From: Ornithinimicrobium sufpigmenti
GTDB lineage: Bacteria; Actinomycetota; Actinomycetes; Actinomycetales; Dermatophilaceae
DNA: 64,000 nucleotides
NCBI RefSeq assembly: GCF_004322775.1
Contig: NZ_CP036403.1
Span: 620,001-684,000 of the forward strand
Direction of reading: 5' to 3'
In this document: piece by piece, positions 47,436 through 55,481 of the stretch
Layout: each line of letters begins with the position of its first letter
Numbering within the stretch: the first letter of the stretch is position 1
Notes under the pieces: model-generated
The model's database searches: none
What the model was told of the DNA's origin: nothing
The model's input: the letters and a program-made list of their open reading frames with translations, nothing else
Translations under genes and position numbers: made by a program

Positions 47436-47546
47436 CTAAGGTGTCTTCGCGCCTACATGGCGACGAGAGGGCCGATCGCCGTCGCTGGCCGCGACCGTGC
47501 GCAGGAGGTACCTGTCATCTGTAGTGCTCGTGACTTGCATCGACAC
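47436..47546 (-). pseudogene. N-terminal remnant of a MobF relaxase gene
   Basis: On the minus strand from GTG 47546 the reading is VSMQVTSTTDDRYLLRTVAA, then SDGDR, after which similarity stops. The intact relaxase at 51288 begins VTVSMRVMSAGDGYKYLLRT, then VAAADGDR. The DNA is also nearly identical over YLLRTVAA. The fragment is inverted relative to the intact gene. It marks an old rearrangement between the resistance cargo and the relaxase region. Confidence 0.75.
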
Positions 47547-47586
47547 CGGCCGTTTATGCAGACGGGGCGCGCCAGAAGAGTCAGAA

Positions 47587-48705
47587 TCAGATGAGTTCCA
47601 TGACCGGTCCTTGGTGCACGGCCCGGTAGATCGCATTGCGAATCGTGTTGGCCTCCTGCGACGTCAGGGTCCGGTCGATCGGTCTCAAAATTATTCGCAG
47701 GAGCATGTTGCTCTGACCGGGTCGGGTTTCGAGGCGCCTCCGGGCGCCGTCCGGTAACGCCTCGTGGGGCGTGCTATCCAGGAGATCGACGGCTTCGATC
47801 ACTTCTGCGTCTTCCGCCAGCGCGACGCGGATGAGGTCGCCGAGAGTCTCTTCGTCCTCCTCATCGTCAACGACTACAGAGATATCTCTCCGTGCCGGTG
47901 GCAGTGGCGAGACGTGTTGCCACGGTTCCAGCGTGAGCATCTGGACGGCGATGCGGGGATCGCGGGCGCGTAGGTAGCGGATGTCAGGGATGGACTTGCG
48001 CAACATGAGCGCTCGCTCCAGCCCCAACCCCAGTGCCAACCCTGACCATCGCTGTGGGTCCAAGCCAGAGCTGCGCAGTACCTCAGGATGGATGCGACCG
48101 CATTCGGCCAGTTCCAGCCACTCACCGTCGAGCAGTACGTCGATCTGCCGTCCGCCGACCGTGTACGGGTGAACCGCGTCGGTGACCTGCCACTCCGCTC
48201 CTGGAAGGACGGACTGCACGATGCACGCGATCATGTCGAGCATGTCCTCGTCACTGACGTCAGGGGTGTCTCGGATGCGCCAGAGGTCCACTTGATGTGG
48301 CTCGCCTACGTGGCTTCGATCAACGACATCGCGGCGATAGACCAGCCCGGGTACGACGATCAGCTCGTCGATTCCGGTTCGGTCGGCATACTGCTCCAGG
48401 GCCTTGGGGAGCTCCGCGCTGGTGTGGCTGCGCAGCATCACCGTGGGGCTTATGTAGCGGGTGTAGCGGCGGGCGCGTGTGACGTCTTCAGGGTCGTAGC
48501 CGAGTCGGTCGTAGTTCTCGCGGACGGCGACGGCCGGTGGATTGCGGACGTATCGGACCGTGTTCAGCCATGTGCCTTGCAGCGCGTCGACGACCGTAGA
48601 GAGCAGTGTTTGGATCGCGTGATCGCCTTGGGCCGGGTCAGTCAGATCGCGCAGGGTGAGAGCGCGCTGGAGTTGGACAGGGCTGAGATATTCGGCGGAA
48701 GCCAT
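47587..48705 (-). CDS. Single-chain PheRS-like synthetase (class II core plus FDX-ACB)
   Basis: 372 residues. The class II core resembles PheS: RYTRYISPTVMLRSHTSAEL, GLVYRRDVVDRSHVGEPHQVD (motif 2), LALGLGLERALMLRKSIPDI (motif 3). A C-terminal anticodon-binding FDX-ACB domain follows (PPARRDISVVVDDEEDEETL ... LRPIDRTLTSQEANTIRNAI), which in bacteria normally sits at the end of PheT. This layout matches mitochondrial monomeric PheRS. Usual PheS signatures are altered (HTS..Q becomes HTSAEL; FHQxEG becomes PHQVDL). ATG 48705, AGGAG eight bases upstream. It could be a drug-insensitive second PheRS or an enzyme with a new substrate. Confidence 0.75.
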   Translation of the reverse strand: MASAEYLSPVQLQRALTLRDLTDPAQGDHAIQTLLSTVVDALQGTWLNTVRYVRNPPAVAVRENYDRLGYDPEDVTRARRYTRYISPTVMLRSHTSAELPKALEQYADRTGIDELIVVPGLVYRRDVVDRSHVGEPHQVDLWRIRDTPDVSDEDMLDMIACIVQSVLPGAEWQVTDAVHPYTVGGRQIDVLLDGEWLELAECGRIHPEVLRSSGLDPQRWSGLALGLGLERALMLRKSIPDIRYLRARDPRIAVQMLTLEPWQHVSPLPPARRDISVVVDDEEDEETLGDLIRVALAEDAEVIEAVDLLDSTPHEALPDGARRRLETRPGQSNMLLRIILRPIDRTLTSQEANTIRNAIYRAVHQGPVMELI

Positions 48706-48751
48706 GAGCGGGTCTCCTGAAGGGTGCTGGGCCAGTGAAGGATGAAGAACT

Positions 48752-48830
48752 CCCCCGGCCGCGCCTGCGGAGACCCAGCGAGCTACAGGCGCACGTGGAA
48801 GACCCCGCGGCCGTCTCCCGGCCGGGGGTC
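48752..48830 (-). promoter_or_regulatory. Alternative hairpins in the PheRS-like leader
   Basis: Segment 48819-48830 can pair with 48801-48813 (two 6-bp stems with one bulge, loop TCTCC). Alternatively, 48819-48828 can pair with 48752-48761 (10 bp, perfect). The two pairings exclude each other, which is the layout of an attenuator. The distal arm ends 47 bases before the PheRS-like ATG. Confidence 0.4.
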
Positions 48831-48854
48831 AAGAAATCGCTGCTGCCAACTCAC
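48783..48854 (-). CDS. Possible leader peptide of the PheRS-like gene
   Basis: 23 codons from GTG 48854 (MSWQQRFLDPRPGDGRGVFH, then VRL) to TAG 48783, with two Phe residues. The GTG lies 6 bases after a -10-like TAGGAT. A hairpin covers its middle. It might be a translation-coupled attenuator, but two Phe codons in 23 is not strong evidence. Confidence 0.3.
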   Translation of the reverse strand: MSWQQRFLDPRPGDGRGVFHVRL

Positions 48855-49349
48855 ACCGCGATCCTATCAGCGATCAGTGAAGGGTTCGCGAATGCAGATA
48901 TCACGCGGCATTCTGCCGCCGGTGCTGCCGGTAGCGAGTCGGAGTAGTGCGGTCGCACTTGCGGCACACCCGGGCAGCCTCGATCCGGATGTCGGTCAGG
49001 TCGTCGCCACTCCACCTGCCGGATGCGCGATCCCCGCGAGCCACCATCGAAGCCGATCCAGGCGACTGCCACCTGGAAGTACGACAAGCGGTCAGCGACG
49101 ATCGCCAGGTCGTTCCTGAATCACCACCCCTATGGAGCCGCCACGCCTCTTGCAGGTCGAGGTCGAGCGGCTGACTGTGTGCCCGCGGGAGTGTCCGCGA
49201 CGACGAAGCGAGGGGTCGCCCGTGCGCGCTGGGCGTCTCTGGGAGAGGCGCCCAGAAGCAACGAGGTCGTCGCCGTTCGACGGTAGAATCGAGTCTAGGG
49301 TCCGGGTTTCCGTCGATCCTCAGCGACGACACGATCCAGGAGCCCGACG
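48855..49349. other. Intergenic region before the Thoeris-like genes
   Basis: About 495 bases. A minus-strand open frame (48901-49332) ends in a Cys/Arg-rich stretch (VCRKCDRTTPTRYRQHRR) that might be the tail of a dead gene, but no full domain is seen. On the plus strand a -10-like TAGAAT at 49284-49289 could drive the TIR-macro-HIT operon, whose start follows 60 bases later. Confidence 0.4.
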
Positions 49350-49868
49350 ATGAGCTACCGCAACAAGACCTATGTCGCCTTCGCCAGCGAAGACATCCAC
49401 AACTACCGGCTCATGACGGCCTGGCGAGCGAACAAGAACATCGAATTTGACTTCACTAACGCACACGACATCTACGAGGCGCGTGACACGAGCACGCCTG
49501 AGACGATCAAGCGGCGACTGCGGGAGCGTCTGAACAACACGAAGCAGGTCGTGCTACTTGGCAGTCCTGCCGCCCGACGCAAGGGAGGCGACGGCTCCTC
49601 GTTCCTCGCCTACGAGGTCGGAGCGATCATCTCCCTTGGCCTTCCTGTCGTCGTCGCTAATCTCGACGGAGCCCGTCGCGGCAAGAGCGGCACCAACGTT
49701 CCTGCCCCCTTCGCTGACAAGAACTACTTCACGATGTCCGTGTCGTTCGGGCCGACGATCATCAAGTACGCACTGGACCACTACGTTCCTGACTTCAATA
49801 GCTCAGACAAGACCGGCCCACACAATTACAACGAGTCCGTGTACGAGAGTCTGGGGCTGAACAAGTAG
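49350..49868 (+). CDS. thsB: ThsB-like TIR protein (Thoeris)
   Basis: 172 residues, the DUF1863/TIR-like family that includes ThsB. Typical stretches: YVAFASEDIHNYRLMTAW, AHDIYEARDTSTPETIKRRL, VVLLGSPAAR, and FLAYEVGAIISLGLPVVVAN, where Glu89 is the likely catalytic residue for NAD cleavage. In Thoeris, ThsB senses phage infection and makes a nucleotide signal from NAD. ATG 49350 with AGGAG. It overlaps the next gene by one base (TAGTG), a tight operon. Confidence 0.85.
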   Translation: MSYRNKTYVAFASEDIHNYRLMTAWRANKNIEFDFTNAHDIYEARDTSTPETIKRRLRERLNNTKQVVLLGSPAARRKGGDGSSFLAYEVGAIISLGLPVVVANLDGARRGKSGTNVPAPFADKNYFTMSVSFGPTIIKYALDHYVPDFNSSDKTGPHNYNESVYESLGLNK

Positions 49869-50707
49869 TGCGCCACAAGCGGTCACTACGACGGTACGTG
49901 GGGAGATTTGCCCGGCGCTTCTTGGAAGCCCTGGGTGCGTTGGCTGTTGTGGCCGGCGCCCTCGCGCTCTTCGCGCCCGATCTTCTGAACGGTCAATGGT
50001 GGCTTCTAGCCGTCGCGGGAGCACTTGCCGTGGGGTGGGCGCTGTTCTCCCTGCGACAGAAGGACCCCGAGCAAAGATTTCCCTCGGAGAGCATCAGCAT
50101 CCGCTTGGTCGTGGGCGACCTGTTCGAGCAGAAGGCGTCAGCCCTCGTCGGGATGACGACTACGTTCGACACAGAGCCAGGCATCATTGAGAACGGCAGC
50201 GTTCAAGGCAACCTGCTTCACAGGATCTATGGTGGATCACAGACGCGACTTGATGCTGAACTCGCATCCGCGCTGACGGGTATCGGACCAGTGGGCACTA
50301 TCACGAAGCCCGGCAAGGAAGATGTCTATCCAGTCGGGACCGTCGCTGTCCTCAACGGAGAGGGCACGACTCGCTACTACTGCGTCGCCTACACCTGCAT
50401 GGACGAACACAACCGCGCCCAGGGCACGATCCGAGGCATCCTGGACAGCCTCGACAGCGTGTGGGATGCCGCTGATCGCAACGGCAACGGAGAGCCGATC
50501 TGCGTGCCGCTGCTTGGCCAGGGGCAGTCCCGTATCCCTGAGCTGACGGCCGAGGTCGCCGTCAGGCTCATCGCGTTCTCGTTCCTCCTTCGCGCCCGGC
50601 GCGGACGGTTCTCGAAGGAGTTGCGCATCGTCGTGCATCCGAACGAGATCGGCAAGATCGACCGCGCCGAGTTCCAAGCGTTCCTGCGATCCTTGGTCGC
50701 CGGATGA
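49868..50707 (+). CDS. thsA: ThsA-like membrane macro-domain effector (type II Thoeris)
   Basis: 279 residues. Two membrane helices (about 18-37 and 43-62), then a macro-like domain (about 75-279): RLVVGDLFEQKASALVGMTT, FDTEPGIIENGSVQGNLLHR, IPELTAEVAVRLIAFSF. This TM-TM-macro layout is that of type II Thoeris ThsA, whose macro domain binds a histidine-ADP-ribose signal made by the TIR protein and then damages the membrane. GTG 49868 overlaps the TIR stop. The arrangement with a TIR gene directly upstream makes the assignment fairly firm. Confidence 0.83.
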   Translation: MRHKRSLRRYVGRFARRFLEALGALAVVAGALALFAPDLLNGQWWLLAVAGALAVGWALFSLRQKDPEQRFPSESISIRLVVGDLFEQKASALVGMTTTFDTEPGIIENGSVQGNLLHRIYGGSQTRLDAELASALTGIGPVGTITKPGKEDVYPVGTVAVLNGEGTTRYYCVAYTCMDEHNRAQGTIRGILDSLDSVWDAADRNGNGEPICVPLLGQGQSRIPELTAEVAVRLIAFSFLLRARRGRFSKELRIVVHPNEIGKIDRAEFQAFLRSLVAG

Positions 50708-51180
50708 ACGACAGCGAGAGCAGCCTCGACATCCCTGAGCAAGAGCCCTGCGCATTCTGCGACTACCTCAGTGGGGTGCGTCCATTTACGGTCCTCTATC
50801 GTGACGATCTGATCGCTGTGCTCGTCACAAGAGAACAGCGCGGCATCGGACACCTGCTCGTGTTGCCGGTGCGGCATTACCCGACCCTGTTGGAATCCGA
50901 GCCGAACGAGCGTCATGCGATGATGGACACCCTCGCATGGGCTGCCGCAGCGATCGACGCTGCGTTCGAGCGCCCAGGAATCGCGGTTTGGCAGAACAAC
51001 GGCACAGCAGCACACCAGGCCATTCCACACCTCCATTTTCACATCGCTGGCACTCTGACCGGCGGAGGCACCGACTTCGGCGACGTTCCTGAACTCACCG
51101 TGGAGCAGACTGATCAGATCGCTGCACAGATTCTGGCGGCAATCCGCATCGCCCCCGATCTCGGATCAACACCCCGCTAG
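50704..51180 (+). CDS. HIT-family nucleotide hydrolase coupled to Thoeris
   Basis: 158 residues. HIT triad His109-x-His111-x-His113 (PHLHFHIAG), an N-terminal CAFC pair (Cys16/Cys19), and IGHLLVLPVRHYPTLLESEP as in HIT proteins. HIT enzymes cleave phosphoanhydride or phosphoramidate bonds in nucleotides such as Ap4A or adenylates. Its ATG overlaps the ThsA-like stop (ATGA), so it is co-translated with the TIR and macro genes. I infer it may degrade or edit the ADP-ribose signal, acting as a brake; it could equally be an unrelated passenger. Confidence 0.82.
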   Translation: MNDSESSLDIPEQEPCAFCDYLSGVRPFTVLYRDDLIAVLVTREQRGIGHLLVLPVRHYPTLLESEPNERHAMMDTLAWAAAAIDAAFERPGIAVWQNNGTAAHQAIPHLHFHIAGTLTGGGTDFGDVPELTVEQTDQIAAQILAAIRIAPDLGSTPR

Positions 51181-51287
51181 TCTCGTTCCAGGAGTAACGC
51201 GGCCGTCCACCTCATGTCACCCCCAAGGTGATGACGCCTGCGCGTCGTCGTCGCTCGCCCACCTGCCTATCGAAAGGCGGTGGCGCG
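51181..51287. other. Short gap before the relaxase, possible oriT region
   Basis: 107 bases with a small TCACC/GGTGA inverted repeat (51218-51234). MobF origins of transfer often lie just upstream of the relaxase gene, so this is a candidate place, but no known nic motif is recognised. Confidence 0.25.
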
Positions 51288-54200
51288 GTGACGGTCTCGA
51301 TGCGCGTGATGAGCGCGGGCGATGGCTACAAGTACCTGCTGCGCACGGTCGCGGCCGCGGACGGCGACCGCGAGCTGTCAACACCGCTGACGAGGTATTA
51401 CGTGGAGGCGGGTACACCACCGGGCCAATGGATCGGTTCTGGTGTCGCCGCGCTCGGCAAGGGTCAGCTCGCGGTGGGTGATCGGGTGTCGGAGGCGCAG
51501 CTCCAGCTCTTGATGGGGATGGGTCGTGACCCGATCACCGGCGACCCGCTCGGGCATGCGTTCCCCGCCTACAAGTCGGTGCCGGAGCGGATCGAGGCCC
51601 GGATCGCCGACCTCGACCCCGGCCTGAGCCCCGGCGCCAAGGGTGAGGCGGTCGCACAGATCGAGGCGGAAGAGAGCGAACGCGGCAGACGCCGGGCGGT
51701 GGCCGGGTTCGACTTCACATTCTCCGTCCCGAAGTCCGCCTCGGCGTTGTGGGCGGTTGCGGACGCGGGGACGCAGGCGCTGATCGGTGAGGCGCATCAT
51801 CGGGCGGTTGCGGAGGTGGTTGCGTTCATGGAGCGCGAGGTTGCCGCCACTCGCACCGGTGCAACCGCTGGAGACGGTGCTGTTGCGCAGGTCGATGTGA
51901 CCGGATTGGTGGCGACGGCGTTCGATCACTTCGACTCCCGCGCCGGCGACCCCCACCTGCACACCCACGTCGTCATCTCCAACAAGGTCCAGACCGTCCT
52001 CGACGGTAAGTGGCGGAGCCTGGACGGGCGGCCGATGCACGCCGCCGTGGTCGCCCTGTCGGAGCTGCACGAGGCGGTGTTCGCCGACTACATGACTCGT
52101 ACCTTCGGCGTTGAATGGGAAGCCCGCGACATGGGACGAGACCGCAACCCGGCCTGGGCGATCACCACCGTCCCGGAGGAGCTGGTGGCCGAGTTCTCGA
52201 CCCGCGCAAAGCACATCCACACCGAGACCGATCGGCTCATCGCCGACTATGTGAGCAACCACGGGCGGCGACCGTCCCTGGCGACGATCATGAAGCTCCG
52301 CGCCCAAGCCGCCCTGTCCACCCGCCCGGACAAGGAGGTCCATTCGCTGGCCGACCTCACCAACCAGTGGCGTGCCCGTGCCACCGGAGTGCTCGGGCAG
52401 GACGCCACTGGCTGGTCGCGCGCCGTGACGGACAACGACAAGCCGCTGCTGCTGCGAGCCGACGACGTGCCGCTGGATGCGGTCGCCGAACTCGGCGCCT
52501 CGGTGGTCGAGGTGGTCGGTGAGAAGCGGTCCACGTGGCGGCGGTGGAATCTGATGGCTGAGGCGTCGCGGCAGACGATGGGCTGGCGCTTCGCCACCAT
52601 GCGCGACCGGGAGGCGGTCATCGCGATGATCGCTGACGCCGCCGAGAACGCTTCACTGCGGCTGACCCCTCCCGACCTTGCCACCAGCCCGGCCGCGTTC
52701 AGACGGGTGGACGGCACGAGTGTGTTCCGGCCCAAGCACTCCACGGTGTTCTCCTCCGAGCAACTGCTCGCGGCCGAAGACCGGCTGCTCGAACGCTCGC
52801 GCACTATGACCGCACCCACCGTCCCGCTGCACACGGTGGAGAAGATCACCGCGCGGCCCGATGCCGAGGGGCGGATGCTCGGCGAGGATCAAGCCGATGC
52901 GCTGATGAAGATCGCCGTCTCCGGCCACGTCCTCGATGTGCTCGTCGGCCCGGCCGGCGCCGGGAAGACCACCGCGATGAACGCGCTGCGCCGGGCGTGG
53001 GAGACCGAGCACGGCAATGGCTCCGTGGTCGGGCTCGCACCGTCTGCCGTGGCCGCCCAAGTGCTCGCCGACGACCTCGGCATCGCCACCGAGAACACGG
53101 CGAAGTGGTGGCAGAACCACCTCGTCCACGGCGAGGACTTCCGAGAAGGTCAGCTCGTCATCATCGACGAAGCCTCCCTCGCCGGAACCCTGTCCCTGGA
53201 CCGGATCACACACTTGGCCGAGCGCGTTGGGGCGAAGGCGCTGCTGGTGGGCGACTACGCCCAGCTCCAATCGGTGGACGCAGGCGGCGCCTTCGGACTC
53301 CTCGTGAACGACCGCGACGACGCGCCCGAGCTGGTCGACGTCCACCGCTTCACCAACGCCTGGGAGAAGACCGCATCCCTCGCCCTGCGGCACGGCCGCA
53401 CCGAAGTGATCGACACCTACCGCGACCACCACCGCATCCACGAAGGCGAGGCCGAGGCGATGACCGACGCCGCATACGCCGCGTGGCGCGCAGACCGGAA
53501 TCAGGGGCTGGCGTCGGTGCTGATCGCCGAGACCCGCGACGACGTCACCACCCTCAACACCCGTGCCCGCGCTGACCTGATCCTCGACAGCACCCTCACA
53601 CCCGGCCGAGAAGTCGAACTCACAGACGGCACCACCGCCGGAGTCGGGGACACGATCATCACCCGCCGCAACGACCGCCGCCTGCGCAACGGGAAAACGT
53701 GGGTGCTCAACGGTGACACCTGGACCATCACCGGTGTCCGAGACGACGGCTCGGTCACGATCCGCAAGACCGGACGCAGGTTCGGCGGCTCCATCGTCCT
53801 CCCGGCCTCGTATGTCACCGAGCACGTCGATCTGGGTTACGCAGTCACGGCGCATAGGGCGCAGGGCATCACCGTCGACACCTCACACGTCCTGGTGGAG
53901 CCGACCACCATGCGGGAGAACTTCTACGTCGCGATGACCCGCGGCAAGCACTCCAACCAGGCCTATGTGGTTCTGGACCGGCCAGACGACGCCCACGCCG
54001 AGCCGCACCCGAGTGACAATCCAGACGCCACCGCCCGCAGCGTCCTCTACGGGGTACTCCAGCACTCCGGTACCGAGCTGTCCGCGCACGAGACCATCAC
54101 CGCGGAGCAAGAGCACTGGGGCTCGATCGCCCAACTGGCGGCCGAGTACGAGACCATCGCCGCCGCGGCCCAGCACGACCGCTGGGCCACCCTCATCCGC

Positions 54201-54842
54201 GACTCCGGTCTCAGCGAGGAACAAGCCAACACGGTGATCGAGTCCGACGCGTTCAGGGCCCTGACTGCTGAACTCCGCCGAGCAGAAGCCAACCATCACG
54301 ACCTCGACCGCTTGTTCCCGCGCCTCGTGACGGCGCGCGGGTTCGATGATGCCGACGACATCGCTTCCGTCCTTCACCACCGCGTTGCCCGGGCAACGGC
54401 ACGTCCCGCCAAGTCAGGCCGTACCCGCAAGGCACCACGGCTGATCGCAGGACTGATCCCGTCCGCCGATGGACCGATGGCAGGCGACATGCGCCAAGCG
54501 CTCGATCAACGACACGAGCTGATCGAGCACCGCGCCACCAGCGTCCTGGATAGCGCGCTCAGCGGCCAAGAGCCCTGGACTGCCGCGCTCGGCCCGGTAC
54601 CCGAGGGCGAGAAGGAAGCGAAGGCGTGGCGGCGCAACGCCAGAGTGGTGGCCGTCTACCGCGATCGCTATCAGATCACCAGCAGCCGCCCCCTCGGCCC
54701 CGAACCGGAATGCGCGGCGCAGAGGATCGACCATGCCCGCGCCGATGCCGCCCTCCTCCGCGCACAGGCCATCACCAAGCCCCAGCAGGACGGACCGGGA
54801 AGGCGTCCGATCAGACATGACCCCATCGGCCCGCGGCTGTGA
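51288..54842 (+). CDS. MobF relaxase (TrwC/TraI-type) with helicase domain
   Basis: 1184 residues from GTG 51288. N-terminal relaxase: Tyr residues in GDGYKYLLRT, VAGFDFTFSVPKSASALWAV, and the three-His metal site GDPHLHTHVVISNK. SF1 helicase (RecD2/TraI-like): VLVGPAGAGKTTAMNALRRA (Walker A near 553-562), LVIIDEASLAG (Walker B), VGDYAQLQSVDAGGAFGLLV, and GYAVTAHRAQGITVDTSHVL. It nicks oriT, stays bound to the strand and unwinds it. It is the right-hand end of the transfer functions, on the opposite strand to the T4SS. Confidence 0.93.
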   Translation: MTVSMRVMSAGDGYKYLLRTVAAADGDRELSTPLTRYYVEAGTPPGQWIGSGVAALGKGQLAVGDRVSEAQLQLLMGMGRDPITGDPLGHAFPAYKSVPERIEARIADLDPGLSPGAKGEAVAQIEAEESERGRRRAVAGFDFTFSVPKSASALWAVADAGTQALIGEAHHRAVAEVVAFMEREVAATRTGATAGDGAVAQVDVTGLVATAFDHFDSRAGDPHLHTHVVISNKVQTVLDGKWRSLDGRPMHAAVVALSELHEAVFADYMTRTFGVEWEARDMGRDRNPAWAITTVPEELVAEFSTRAKHIHTETDRLIADYVSNHGRRPSLATIMKLRAQAALSTRPDKEVHSLADLTNQWRARATGVLGQDATGWSRAVTDNDKPLLLRADDVPLDAVAELGASVVEVVGEKRSTWRRWNLMAEASRQTMGWRFATMRDREAVIAMIADAAENASLRLTPPDLATSPAAFRRVDGTSVFRPKHSTVFSSEQLLAAEDRLLERSRTMTAPTVPLHTVEKITARPDAEGRMLGEDQADALMKIAVSGHVLDVLVGPAGAGKTTAMNALRRAWETEHGNGSVVGLAPSAVAAQVLADDLGIATENTAKWWQNHLVHGEDFREGQLVIIDEASLAGTLSLDRITHLAERVGAKALLVGDYAQLQSVDAGGAFGLLVNDRDDAPELVDVHRFTNAWEKTASLALRHGRTEVIDTYRDHHRIHEGEAEAMTDAAYAAWRADRNQGLASVLIAETRDDVTTLNTRARADLILDSTLTPGREVELTDGTTAGVGDTIITRRNDRRLRNGKTWVLNGDTWTITGVRDDGSVTIRKTGRRFGGSIVLPASYVTEHVDLGYAVTAHRAQGITVDTSHVLVEPTTMRENFYVAMTRGKHSNQAYVVLDRPDDAHAEPHPSDNPDATARSVLYGVLQHSGTELSAHETITAEQEHWGSIAQLAAEYETIAAAAQHDRWATLIRDSGLSEEQANTVIESDAFRALTAELRRAEANHHDLDRLFPRLVTARGFDDADDIASVLHHRVARATARPAKSGRTRKAPRLIAGLIPSADGPMAGDMRQALDQRHELIEHRATSVLDSALSGQEPWTAALGPVPEGEKEAKAWRRNARVVAVYRDRYQITSSRPLGPEPECAAQRIDHARADAALLRAQAITKPQQDGPGRRPIRHDPIGPRL

Positions 54843-54986
54843 CCCTTCAAGATGTCAGAACTCGCGCGTATCGTAGAAGCGAGGCAGGGTTTCCTCACCA
54901 CTCGGCCGCACGCGGTCGGCCCGACTTCGCGCCCTTCTCAACGCACTGCCTCCTCAGGTGAAACGCGCGATTGAGAGGAGCCGAAC

Positions 54987-55325
54987 ATGTTCCGCCTCCT
55001 GATAGTGGTCAGCATCCACGTCCGGAACTTCCTGCGCCGCTACATGCCCACCAACGTCCTCGCTGACGCCATACGGGCCAGGCGTGGCATGAAGTGGGGG
55101 CCGGCAGTGATGCTGCTGGCGGTCCCGTACTTCGCCGCCGCCGTCTGGCTCGCCGGCCTCATCGATCAGGGAGCGCCAGGTTGGCTACACCTGCTCGTCC
55201 TGCTGACGATCTGGAACGGGTTCAAGATGCTCTGGCTCGGGCCTGCCAGCGTCGCTTGGCTCACCCGCGCCCGCCTCCGCGAGGCCGGTGCACGTCGACG
55301 GGCAGCGGCGAGCCGCCGCCCGTGA
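54987..55325 (+). CDS. Small membrane protein after the relaxase
   Basis: 112 residues, two helices (about 39-58 and 66-85) and a basic C terminus. It lies 144 bases after the relaxase, preceded by GAGAGGAG before ATG 54987. Small proteins of this kind recur next to MobF relaxases in Micrococcales elements. Function unknown; a role in entry exclusion is possible but unsupported. Confidence 0.6.
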   Translation: MFRLLIVVSIHVRNFLRRYMPTNVLADAIRARRGMKWGPAVMLLAVPYFAAAVWLAGLIDQGAPGWLHLLVLLTIWNGFKMLWLGPASVAWLTRARLREAGARRRAAASRRP

Positions 55326-55481
55326 CACAGAGTTGACCATCGAGGAGGGCGCACCCGAGCAAGCGGGAGTCACTTGATGCGTGGGTTCGCCGCGATGGAT
55401 CGATCGCTCGGCCGCGGGCCGACGCACCTGGTGCGTCATCACTTCCGTCCGAAAGTCTGCGCGGCCTGAGACAATTGGCTT

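Noticed and set aside
48901..49332. 143-codon minus-strand ORF before the Thoeris-like genes
   Set aside because: Only the last 30 residues look protein-like; at best the tail of a dead gene, so not listed as a CDS.
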